NCBI RefSeq assembly: GCF_000299875.1
Contig: NZ_AMRK01000013.1
Coordinates: forward strand, 1-64,000
Origin: Celeribacter baekdonensis B30
Lineage (GTDB): Bacteria; Pseudomonadota; Alphaproteobacteria; Rhodobacterales; Rhodobacteraceae
DNA: 64,000 bases
Direction: 5' to 3'
The notes below the pieces were generated by a model. The model saw only the letters and a list, made by a program, of their open reading frames with translations, was not told the DNA's origin and searched no databases. Below are positions 26,797-35,460 of this stretch, in pieces. The translations under genes and the position numbers were made by a program. Each line of letters starts with the position of its first letter. The first letter of the stretch is position 1.

Positions 26797-27779
26797 AAAC
26801 GCGTAATCTGGGCGCCGGACTTGGCGCGACATCAGCCATTGGACTTGGCTGCATGGGCATGTCCGAATTCTACGGCCCAACCGACCGCGATCAATCCTAT
26901 GAAACGCTGGACCGTGCGCTTGAATTGGGCGTCACGTTCTACGACACCGCCGATATCTATGGCAACGGCGCGAATGAAACCTTGTTGTCGGATTTCGTTC
27001 GGCAAAACCGGGACAACCTCACGCTGGCGACCAAGTTCGCCATCATCCGATCCCAAGACCCGACCTCGCGGTTTATCGACACCAGCCCGGCCTATGTGAA
27101 ACAGGCAGTCGAGGCCTCATTGGCACGTCTGGGAATTGATCAGATCGACCTTTATTACGCGCATCGCCTTGATGGGGTGACCCCGATTGAGGACACGGTT
27201 GGAGCGATGGCTGATCTTATCAAAGAAGGTAAGATTAGAGGCATCGGGTTAAGCGAAATCTCTGCACAATCTTTGCGGCGGGCAAATGCGGTGCATCCGG
27301 TTGCGGCGGTTCAGACAGAGTATTCGCTGTGGTCGCGCGACCCAGAGGGAGAGATGCTGGCCACATGCGCCGAATTGGGCACGGCTTTTGTACCCTACAG
27401 CCCGCTTGGGCGCGGCTTTCTGACCGGCAAGGTCACCACACTAAGCGACCTGGCTGATGATGATTTCCGGCACACCCAGCCGCGCTTTGCCGATGGAAAT
27501 CTGGATCAGAATCTGAACTTGCTGGAGCAATACCGTGCCATCGCCGACAGCGCCGGATGCTCGCCTGCGCAACTGGCGCTCGCATGGGTCTTGGCCCAAG
27601 GCGATCATATTATTCCGATCCCGGGCACCAAACGGCGCGCCTATCTTGAAGACAATATTGGGGCCGCCGATGTCACACTAACCGAGGACATTCTCACCCG
27701 CCTCGACACCTTGTTCCCACGCGGCGCTGCCGCTGGCGATCGTTACACGGAACAAGGGATGCAGATGACCGATCTGTAG
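26793..27779 (+). CDS. Aldo/keto reductase (copy 1)
   Basis: This 328-residue AKR has a TIM barrel with the catalytic tetrad visible as D in FYDTADIYG (Asp and Tyr), K in TLATKF and H in YYAHRLD, and the NADPH-binding tail SPAQLALAWVLAQGDHIIPIPGTKR. It reduces aldehydes and ketones. It starts inside the GST stop (ATGA). A close paralogue lies at 30623, and the two clearly derive from one duplication. Confidence 0.92.
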   Translation: MKTRNLGAGLGATSAIGLGCMGMSEFYGPTDRDQSYETLDRALELGVTFYDTADIYGNGANETLLSDFVRQNRDNLTLATKFAIIRSQDPTSRFIDTSPAYVKQAVEASLARLGIDQIDLYYAHRLDGVTPIEDTVGAMADLIKEGKIRGIGLSEISAQSLRRANAVHPVAAVQTEYSLWSRDPEGEMLATCAELGTAFVPYSPLGRGFLTGKVTTLSDLADDDFRHTQPRFADGNLDQNLNLLEQYRAIADSAGCSPAQLALAWVLAQGDHIIPIPGTKRRAYLEDNIGAADVTLTEDILTRLDTLFPRGAAAGDRYTEQGMQMTDL

Positions 27780-27968
27780 ATCGGAAAGCCTGCATTGCAA
27801 ACTCGACCGGCGGCGCAGCCTCTTTGACCTAAGCCCTGCGCCGCCGCCACAAATTCGCCCCCAAAACGACCGGATCAGGCGTTGGCCACATCCGACACGC
27901 CCAAAGCAACCGGCCCACCCCTTTGTCCCAAATTCACTCTCCTGCCAGTCAGGAGACGAGGAGTCATT

Positions 27969-29063
27969 ATGTCAACCATCCCTGAAACTGACCTCTTTTC
28001 CCCCGTCGTTGTCGGACCTTATACGCTGTCAAACCGCATCGTAATGGCCCCCCTAACCCGCGCGCGGTCCCCCGAAAACATCGCCACCCCAATGATGCAG
28101 GAATATTACGCCCAACGCGCATCGGCAGGCCTGATCATCAGTGAAGGCGTGAACATTTCGCCGCAGGCCACAGGGTACGCCTTTACTCCCGGGATCTGGA
28201 CCGACGAGCAAATCGAAAGCTGGTGCCCCGTCACGGCCGGTGTCCATGACAAGGGTGGCCGCATCTTTGCTCAGCTGTGGCATGTCGGCAGGGTGTCCCA
28301 CCCGGATGTGCAGGCCGGTGGGATATTGCCTGTCGCTCCCTCCGCTGTTCGCCCTGAAGTGGATGCGTTCACTCCGGATGGAAAGAAACCAGCACTCACA
28401 CCGCGGGCGCTGGCCCTGGAGGAGTTGCCGGGGATTGTCGCAGATTACGCGCAAGCGACGCACAACGCTCTTGCCGCAGGGTTTGATGGCGTCGAGATTC
28501 ACGCCGCGAACGGATACTTACTCGATCAGTTCATGCGTGACGGGGCCAACCAGCGTACCGATGCCTATGGTGGGTCGGTCGAGAACCGCATTCGGCTGAC
28601 ACTTGAGGTCACGAAAGCTGTCGCGGCCATCTGCGATGATGGCCGCACAGGTCTTCGGATATCCCCAATCAGCACTGCCAATGGCCTTACGGACAGCAAT
28701 CCTGCACCCGTGTTCACCGCACTTGTCGATCAGTTGAATGATATTGATCTGGCTTATCTCCACGTTGTGGAAGGTGTGACGGGCGGAGCACGAGCCGTCG
28801 AGGGTGGATTTGATCTGAATATCTTGCGGCAGCGTTTCAACGGGATCTACATCGCCAACAATGGCTATGACAGAGACCTTGCAATTGCGGCGCGCCGCAG
28901 TGACGCCGCCGATCTAGTCGCCTTTGGTCGTCCCTATATTGCCAACCCGGACCTGGTGGCCCGGCTACAGCAGAACGCACCCCTCAACGCACTTGACGGC
29001 GCGACCGCATATGGCGGCGGGGCCGAGGGATACATCGATTACCCTGTTCTCCCACATGAGTGA
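27969..29063 (+). CDS. nemA: Old Yellow Enzyme, NemA-like ene-reductase
   Basis: This 364-residue FMN-dependent ene-reductase begins DLFSPVVVGPYTLSNRIVMAPLTRARS and has the substrate-binding pair in EIHAANGYLLDQFMRD and the YGGSVENRIRL motif. Such enzymes reduce activated alkenes, nitro compounds and N-ethylmaleimide. The ATG at 27969 is preceded by GACGAGGAG. It is 190 bases after the first aldo/keto reductase, in the same direction, within the nemR cluster. Confidence 0.92.
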   Translation: MSTIPETDLFSPVVVGPYTLSNRIVMAPLTRARSPENIATPMMQEYYAQRASAGLIISEGVNISPQATGYAFTPGIWTDEQIESWCPVTAGVHDKGGRIFAQLWHVGRVSHPDVQAGGILPVAPSAVRPEVDAFTPDGKKPALTPRALALEELPGIVADYAQATHNALAAGFDGVEIHAANGYLLDQFMRDGANQRTDAYGGSVENRIRLTLEVTKAVAAICDDGRTGLRISPISTANGLTDSNPAPVFTALVDQLNDIDLAYLHVVEGVTGGARAVEGGFDLNILRQRFNGIYIANNGYDRDLAIAARRSDAADLVAFGRPYIANPDLVARLQQNAPLNALDGATAYGGGAEGYIDYPVLPHE

Positions 29064-29158
29064 TCGCAGGAACGTACACTTACCAATCCAGGACTGGACA
29101 ATGGCCGGTCCTGAAACCTCTGCCTCCCGTGAGCAGATCTAACAAAAAGGGTTCTACC

Positions 29159-30550
29159 ATGGCCTATGAAACACGAAATCCATACACTGGTACTCTTCTG
29201 GAAACCTTTCCAGATGCAACCGACGCGGAAGTTCATCAAGCGATTGAAACTGCTCATGCTGCATTTCTATCGTGGAAGGAAACCAGCTTTGAAGAACGCG
29301 CGCGTGTGATGCGCAATGCCGCTGAAATATTGCGGCGTGATGTCGATATTTTCGCCAATCTGTTGACTGTTGAGATGGGCAAACTTGTGCCCGAAGCCAA
29401 AGCAGAAGTTGCTCTGTCAGCGGACATCTTTGACTATTACGCAAACAATGCCGAGGCGCTATTGGCTCCCGAAAAGCTGCCAGTGGCCGACCCCAATGAA
29501 GGTGACGCCGTCCTTTCTGCGGAGCCGCTTGGGGTCTTGCTCGCGATCGAGCCCTGGAACTTCCCATTCTATCAGGTGGTCCGTATCGCTGCACCACAGC
29601 TGTCCGCAGGCAATACCATGTTGCTCAAACACGCCTCCAATGTTCCGCAGGCCGCCGCCGCATTCGAAAAGCTGATGCTGGATGCTGGTTTGCCTCAGGG
29701 TGCGTTCAAGAACCTCTATGCAACACGGTCTCAGATCGAAACCATCATTGGCGATCCCCGCGTTCATGGCGTTGCGCTGACCGGATCGGAAGGGGCTGGC
29801 TCGGTCATCGCCTCGCAGGCTGGCAAGGCTTTGAAAAAATCGACGCTTGAGCTTGGCGGTGCGGATGCTTTTGTGGTGTTGGCCGATGCGGAAATGGAGA
29901 AAACCATAAAATGGGCAGTCTTTGGCCGACACTGGAATGGTGGTCAGGTCTGTGTGTCTTCAAAGCGCATGATCATTGTCGATGATGTCTATGATCAGTT
30001 TCTTGAAGGCTACACTGCGGGTGTCGCCAAGCTGAATGCTGGTGATCCGCTGGACCCAACCACAACCTTGGCCCCCCTGTCTTCCGAGGCCGCCGCAGAA
30101 GAGATCAAAGACAAAATACGTCAGGCGGTATCCTGCGGAGCCACAGCAACCGAAGTCGGGCCGCGCGTTCCCAATTCGGGTGCTTTCGTTCAGCCGACCA
30201 TCCTAACCGATATTTCAGAAGACAACCCCGCTCGGTATTGGGAGTTTTTCGGTCCGGTTTCGATGCTTTTTCGCGCGAAGGACGAGGCGGACGCCGTACG
30301 CATTGCCAACGATTCACCATTCGGGTTGGGCGGGTCGGTGTTCACGGCCGATCCGAAGCATGGCGCGGAGATTGCGAAACAGATTTCTACGGGCATGGTC
30401 TTTGTCAATCACCCGACCATGGCGAAGGCGGACCTTCCTTTCGGTGGCATCGGGCGTTCGGGCTACGGCCGCGAACTGGTCGGGCTCGGCATCAAGGAGT
30501 TCGTCAACCACAAGCTGATCTCAGTGGTTGATATCGACGCCCCGTTCTAG
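29159..30550 (+). CDS. NAD(P)-dependent aldehyde dehydrogenase (succinate-semialdehyde dehydrogenase type)
   Basis: This 463-residue ALDH has the oxyanion and substrate region EPWNFPFYQVVR, GSEGAGS, the catalytic glutamate in LELGGADAF and the catalytic cysteine in NGGQVCVSSKRMI, ending with the LPFGGIGRSGYGRELVGLGIKEFVN signature. The start MAYETRNPYTGTLLETF matches the usual length. It oxidises aldehydes to acids, complementing the reductases in the cluster. Confidence 0.9.
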   Translation: MAYETRNPYTGTLLETFPDATDAEVHQAIETAHAAFLSWKETSFEERARVMRNAAEILRRDVDIFANLLTVEMGKLVPEAKAEVALSADIFDYYANNAEALLAPEKLPVADPNEGDAVLSAEPLGVLLAIEPWNFPFYQVVRIAAPQLSAGNTMLLKHASNVPQAAAAFEKLMLDAGLPQGAFKNLYATRSQIETIIGDPRVHGVALTGSEGAGSVIASQAGKALKKSTLELGGADAFVVLADAEMEKTIKWAVFGRHWNGGQVCVSSKRMIIVDDVYDQFLEGYTAGVAKLNAGDPLDPTTTLAPLSSEAAAEEIKDKIRQAVSCGATATEVGPRVPNSGAFVQPTILTDISEDNPARYWEFFGPVSMLFRAKDEADAVRIANDSPFGLGGSVFTADPKHGAEIAKQISTGMVFVNHPTMAKADLPFGGIGRSGYGRELVGLGIKEFVNHKLISVVDIDAPF

Positions 30551-30622
30551 GGAACAATGCGCCAATCCGACCAGTGGTTGGGCTGGCGCATTAGCTTGAA
30601 AGTATAAAGAAAGGTCACCGCT

Positions 30623-31612
30623 ATGAGATTCCGCAATCTTGGTGCCAGGCTGGGCGCCGTTTCTGCTATTGGATTGGGCTGCATGGGAATGTCCGAGTTC
30701 TATGGGCCCTCCGACAAAGCTCAATCGCTCGCGACGTTGGAGCATGCGCTCGAAAAAGGTATAACATTTTTCGACACTGCTGATACTTATGGTCTTGGCC
30801 ACAACGAGGAACTGCTCAACAGCTTTCTCGCTCGCCACCGAGACCAAATCACACTCGCAACCAAATTCGGCATTGTGCGCGATGGTCCGCTTGCGGACCG
30901 CCGCATTGATAATACCCCAGCCTACATTGCCAAAGCCAATGAAGCGTCTCTCAAACGCTTAGGCATCGATGTGATTGACCTTTATTATGCCCACCGCCTG
31001 AACCCGGCCGTGCCGGTCGAGGAGACCGTGGGTGCGATGGCTGATCTCGTCACGCAGGGCAAGGTTCGCGGCTTGGGGCTTAGTGAGGTCTCAGCCGAGA
31101 CTCTGCGCCGCGCCCATGCCGTCCACCCGATTGCCGCAGTGCAGTCGGAATACTCCCTGTGGACGCGTGACCCGGAAGACGGCATCTTGGAGACCTGCAA
31201 AGAGCTTGGCGTCGCCTTTGTTCCCTACAGCCCGCTTGGTCGGGGCTTTTTGACAGGGAAGATCAGGTCAGTCGATGACATGGCAGCCGACGATTTCAGG
31301 CGGACATCTCAGCCGCGATTCGAGCGCGCGAATTTGCAGAAGAACTTGGCTATGGTTGATACCCTGACTGCATTGGCAGAGTCTAAGGGGTGCACCCCGG
31401 CGCAGTTAGCTTTGGCCTGGGTTCTGGCGCAGGGCGATCATGTCATCCCAATTCCCGGCACACGCACCGAACGCTATGTCGACGAAAACATTGCGGCGGC
31501 GGCGTTGTCGTTGACAGCAGACGATATCTCTGCCCTTGATCAAATTGCACCGAAAGGTACAATCAACGGTGAGCGCTATACCGTTGAAGGCATGCAGCAC
31601 GTCGACAAGTAA
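30623..31612 (+). CDS. Aldo/keto reductase (copy 2)
   Basis: This 329-residue AKR is a clear paralogue of the gene at 26793. The N-terminus RNLGARLGAVSAIGLGCMGM, the FFDTADTYG and YYAHRLN catalytic segments and the C-terminal GTINGERYTVEGMQHVDK all align along the full length. It is the last gene of the detoxification cluster. Confidence 0.92.
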   Translation: MRFRNLGARLGAVSAIGLGCMGMSEFYGPSDKAQSLATLEHALEKGITFFDTADTYGLGHNEELLNSFLARHRDQITLATKFGIVRDGPLADRRIDNTPAYIAKANEASLKRLGIDVIDLYYAHRLNPAVPVEETVGAMADLVTQGKVRGLGLSEVSAETLRRAHAVHPIAAVQSEYSLWTRDPEDGILETCKELGVAFVPYSPLGRGFLTGKIRSVDDMAADDFRRTSQPRFERANLQKNLAMVDTLTALAESKGCTPAQLALAWVLAQGDHVIPIPGTRTERYVDENIAAAALSLTADDISALDQIAPKGTINGERYTVEGMQHVDK

Positions 31613-31863
31613 CGTAACCGGTGTCTACGCCCTATCGGGGATCAACTCTTCGGCTTCAAGTTCCAATGCTGGATCTTATTGAAAGCGGCGGTGCAAAATT
31701 AGTCCACGGCAGCGGCGACATAGCCCTTAGGCGGGCAGAGCAAGACTCGACCACTTTGCCCTTCCTGTGGGAGCAGGGAGGGCGTGAAGTGATACCGGGG
31801 CATTCGGTATAAGGCCTAGAGCCCTTTGCAACCACCGCCGCCATTCAACAAGCGTTACTGCTG
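31613..31863. other. Non-coding stretch upstream of the ISKra4-type element
   Basis: No credible gene is visible. It may contain the end of an older insertion sequence, but I found no match I could defend. Confidence 0.4.
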
Positions 31864-33328
31864 GAGGGAGTGGACAAAACATGGGGGTCATCTTCGTCGT
31901 TGCGGCCCGTGCTAAGGTGAGTTCTTTGCGTGGGGGGCTGCCATGGACGTACGGATTTCAATCGAAACTACCTTCGACAACGGGGAGAAGCGCACTCATC
32001 AGCTTGACGGCATTTCTCGACCCTACCGGGTGACCTGTCCAGACGGGATCGGGTTGCGCCTTGAGGATGGGAAGAGGGTTGTCGAACAGATTCAGCGGGC
32101 AATTCTTTGCGATCAGGTTGAGGAAATCATCCGAGAAAGCCGCGTATGCCCGGATTGCGCCTCGGTTCGTGCCATTCATGACTATCGCACGCGCGATCTC
32201 GACACGCTCTTTGGGCGGGTTCGGGTCAAAGCCGCGCGCTTGCGCCGCTGTTCTTGTGATGCCAGGTCAGCGGCGATGCCCGGCGGACCTATTTCTCCGC
32301 TGGCCTATTTCTTTCCTGACCGGGCTACCCCGGAGCTGCAGCGGCTCTATGCGGAACTCGGGTCCCGGCATTCCTTTCGCGAAGCCGCGCGGCTGATGAA
32401 AAGCTTCCTCCCCTGCCATCCGCCCCATCACACCACGGTGCGTGACCGGTTGGGAAGAGTAGCCACTGCGCTCGAGAAAAATCGAAGGGCATCAGGCGAT
32501 CCCGTTGAAGCACCGCCCAAAGGTGGTTTGACGGTTTTTCTGGACGGTGCGCATATCCGCTGTCGACCGGAGTATCAGCAGCGACACCTGGATCTTGTGG
32601 TCGGTAAGATTGAAAGTCGCAATATGTGCCGACGATTTGGCTTGGTCGCCAATGCGACTGCATCGCCAGGCAGCCGGATGCGAGAAGAGCTGTCAGACTT
32701 TGGATGGAAGCCGGGCCGTCTGTTGACGGTAATCTCTGATGGCGAGCTTGCCCTCCCGAACCTCATGCGGAATGCCATGGGTGGCGACGGCCAGGTGAAG
32801 CATATCCTCGACTGGTGGCACATCTCGATGCGCATTCGACATGTCGAGGCCGCCGTTCAGGGTCTGGTCCAGATACCGGGATTCACTGGAATTCCGGTGC
32901 TGTTCCAGCGCCCCGCGAAAAGCCTCCGCTGGTGGCTGTGGCATGGCAGAGCACGGGTCGCGGAAACTTATCTGAAAGGGCTCATGTATGATTGCACCCG
33001 CCTTGCGGAAGAGCCCCTGGCTGTCCGCACCGCTGCCGCTCGTGTGCAGGCCCGCTGCGAGACACTGTACACCTATCTCGCGAACAACATGGAATCCCTT
33101 GTCGACTATGGCCGACGGTACCGTAACGGGCAGCCCATCTCGTCATCTCGTGCCGAAGGGTCAGTCGATGACATTGCCAATGCCTGAATGGGAAAGCGCA
33201 GAAGGATGCGGTGGTCGCCCAAAGGGGCTCACCGAGTAGCCGTCACAAGGGCCGCAGTTCTCGATGGTCGGCTGACCGTCGCAAACAGAAAACGCGCCGC
33301 ATGACCACCATGTTCTGTCCACTCCCTC
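31864..33328 (+). mobile_element. ISKra4-family insertion sequence
   Basis: The ends are related inverted repeats: the left reads GAGGGAGTGGACAAAACATG from 31864, and the right, read inward from 33328, gives GAGGGAGTGGACAGAACATG. Both continue with a GGTCAT run. The element holds one transposase gene. Its right end is embedded in an IS3-type transposase remnant. Confidence 0.7.
31943..33304 (+). pseudogene. ISKra4-family transposase with premature stop
   Basis: The protein has the ISKra4 layout: an N-terminal zinc-binding cluster (RVCPDCASVRAIHDY with CSCD later), LTVFLDGAHIRCRP, VISDGELALPNLMRNAMGG and the conserved ILDWWHISMRI. Translation from 31943 stops at TGA 33185-33187 after 414 residues. 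The same frame then continues for 38 codons (MGKRRRMRWSPKGAHRVAVTRAAVLDGRL) to a second stop at 33302, and this matches the expected C-terminus. An arginine codon CGA changed to TGA is the simplest explanation. Confidence 0.7.
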
Positions 33329-33470
33329 GAATGCCGTCGCCTTGGATTATAGAAGCGGTCGATGTAGTCGAACACGTCGGCGCGTGCCGCGTCACGGGTG
33401 CGGTAGACCTTGCGGGCTGCCCGTTCGATCTTCAGCGACGAGAAGAAGGCCGCGCATTGACGTCAATGTG
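33329..33470 (-). pseudogene. IS3-family transposase (OrfB) C-terminal fragment
   Basis: Reading leftward, AFFSSLKIERAARKVYRTRDAARADVFDYIDRFYNPRRRHS is the conserved end of the IS3-family integrase core, including the catalytic glutamate in KIERA. The frame is cut at 33328 by the inverted repeat of the ISKra4 element, which therefore inserted into this older IS. Confidence 0.75.
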
Positions 33471-33512
33471 CCGACCTGAACCAATCTATTAGCACTGTCA
33501 GGCCTCTGGATT

Positions 33513-34703
33513 TCAAGTCGGGTGCAACTTTTCCTGTTGAATATCCGAACCCACCCCGGACGTCCGATAGAGGCCATTATGTTCTCCGAGATTGGGCGGT
33601 CGGATCGCGGCAGAAAGCGCCATGCGCCGAAAACGGATTGGGCAGGCGACCAGGGGCAGGTTATCGTCGCCGCCGGTCAGCAGTCCGCGCGCCTCTATCT
33701 GCGGGTCCGAAAACACCGCTGCAATGTCGTTGATCGCCGCGGCCGGAACGCCATGTGTGTCGAGAATGGCCAACCAGGTTCTGGTGGTTCCGTTTCTCAG
33801 CACCGGTGCAAGCGCATCCTCCAGCGCCTTCTGATTGCCCACCCGCAGCGCGTTGGTGGCAAAGCGCGGATCTGTGGCAAGGTCCGGCGCCCCGAGCCCG
33901 TCACAAAGTCTCTGAAACTGGCTGTCATTGCCCACGGCCACCACCATCGCCCCGTCGGCCGTCTGGAAATCCTGATAGGGCGCGATGTTGGGGTGTACAT
34001 TTCCGGATCTGCCCGGGGCTGTGCCGCTGACAAGGTAGTTCTGCGCCTGGTTCGCCAGCGTGGCGATCTGCACATCCAGAAGGCTGAGATCGATGTAGTC
34101 GCCGCGCCCGCTGCGCGCCCGCTCGTGCACGGCGGCGAGGATGGCAGAGGTTGCATACAGTCCCGTCATGATATCCGCGAGAGCGACACCGGCCTTCATC
34201 GGGCGCCCTTCGCTTTCGCCGGTGACGCTCATCAGCCCGCCCATGGCCTGCACCAGCAGGTCGTATCCCGGACGGTGGCGATGCGGGCCGGTCTGACCGA
34301 ACCCGGTGATGGAACAATAGATCAGCCCGGAGTTTTCGGCCGACAGCGTGTCATAATCCAGCCCCATCCGGTTGGTCCCGCCGACGCGGAAATTCTCGAT
34401 CAGTATGTCGCTTTGCCTGGCCAGATCCCGGGCAAGGTCGCGGCCACGGCTGGTGCTCAGATCCGCTTCTACCGATTTCTTGCCGCGATTGGCGGAGAGG
34501 AAATAGGCGCTTTCACCCCGGCTGCCGTCCGGCAGCGCGGCAAAGGGCGGACCCCAGCTGCGGGTGTCGTCCCCGGTCCCCGGGCGTTCGAGCTTGATCA
34601 CCTCGGCGCCCAGATCTGCCAGAAGCTGGGTCGCCCATGGCCCGGCCAGAACCCGTGTAAGATCGAGCACCCTCAGACCGGCCAGCGGCGTTGCGTCGCT
34701 CAC
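33513..34703 (-). CDS. Family III CoA-transferase (CaiB/BaiF), possible glutarate CoA-transferase
   Basis: This ~396-residue class III CoA-transferase begins [33 protein letters not shown] and has [11 protein letters not shown] and the catalytic aspartate in [17 protein letters not shown]. The neighbouring gcdH-like gene ends inside its start (ATGA overlap), a pairing seen for glutarate activation and glutaryl-CoA oxidation. The last ~15 residues ([14 protein letters not shown]) may be altered by the junction with IS sequence at about 33510. The upstream operon partner is truncated. Confidence 0.8.
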   Translation of the reverse strand: MSDATPLAGLRVLDLTRVLAGPWATQLLADLGAEVIKLERPGTGDDTRSWGPPFAALPDGSRGESAYFLSANRGKKSVEADLSTSRGRDLARDLARQSDILIENFRVGGTNRMGLDYDTLSAENSGLIYCSITGFGQTGPHRHRPGYDLLVQAMGGLMSVTGESEGRPMKAGVALADIMTGLYATSAILAAVHERARSGRGDYIDLSLLDVQIATLANQAQNYLVSGTAPGRSGNVHPNIAPYQDFQTADGAMVVAVGNDSQFQRLCDGLGAPDLATDPRFATNALRVGNQKALEDALAPVLRNGTTRTWLAILDTHGVPAAAINDIAAVFSDPQIEARGLLTGGDDNLPLVACPIRFRRMALSAAIRPPNLGEHNGLYRTSGVGSDIQQEKLHPT

Positions 34704-35329
34704 GCGAAGGCTGCGATGCCGGTGATCGCCCTCCCGAGGATCAGGGCATGAATGTCGTGCGTGCCTTCGTAGGTGTTCACGGTTTCAAGGTTCGCGGCAA
34801 TCCGCATGACATCATAGTCTTCCGAGATGCCGTTGCCGCCGTGCATGTCGCGGGCGACCCGCGCGATGTCCAGCGCTTTGCCGCAGTTGTTTCGCTTGAT
34901 CAGGGATATCACCTCTGAGGGCAGCCGACCGTCGTCCATAAGCCGCCCCGCGCGCAGCACGGTTTGCAGCCCGAGCACGATTTCGGTCTGCATGTCGGCC
35001 AGCTTTTTCTGCACCAGTTGCGTCGCCGCCAGTGGCCGCCCGAACTGCCGCCGGTCCAGGGTATAGGTCCGGGCCTTGTCAAAGCAGGTCTCGGCGGCCC
35101 CCATCACCCCCCAGGCGATACCGTACCGCGCCCGGTTGAGACAGCCAAACGGACCTTTGATGCCCGATACGCCGGGCAGCAAGGCGTCTTCGCCAACCTC
35201 GACATCCGCCATCACGATCTGCCCGGTGGTCGAGGCGCGCAGCGACAGCTTGCCGTCGATCTTTGGTGCGGAGAGCCCCTTCATGCCCTTTTCCAGAACA
35301 AAGCCGCGTATCGCATCATCATGCGCCGC
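34700..35329 (-). pseudogene. gcdH: Glutaryl-CoA dehydrogenase-like acyl-CoA dehydrogenase, C-terminal half
   Basis: About 210 residues remain, including [53 protein letters not shown] and the catalytic glutamate segment [22 protein letters not shown], which is characteristic of GcdH. The frame runs straight into the end of the tniABQ transposon at 35330, so the N-terminal FAD-binding half is lost. It is not found on the other side of that transposon, implying deletion. Confidence 0.8.
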
Positions 35330-35450
35330 TGTCGCGTAGCCCTTAATTGTGAGATGAGAAATCCAATGAAATCAACGGCAGTCCTTTGCCCTTAAATATG
35401 AGATTTTGCCTTTAATTCCGATATTCTTGCTCTTAAACCTGAGACAGGGT
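35330..35450. repeat. Left-end repeated TniA-binding sites
   Basis: Three related units occur in the same direction: GCCCTTAATTGTGAGATGAG (35339 on), GCCCTTAAATATGAGATTTT (about 35388 on) and GCTCTTAAACCTGAGACAGG (about 35430 on). The common core is (C/T)TTAA-N3-TGAGA. Multiple transposase sites of this kind are normal for TnsB/TniA-type ends. Confidence 0.7.
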
Positions 35451-35460
35451 TCACAGACAT

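Noticed and set aside
31656-31844. Small reverse-strand gene upstream of the ISKra4 element
   Set aside because: No motif, no ribosome-binding site and unusual composition; it looks like non-coding or IS-flank sequence.
33510-34751. Long forward open frame opposite the CoA-transferase
   Set aside because: The reverse strand has a clear class III CoA-transferase with its catalytic aspartate; the forward frame is a shadow.
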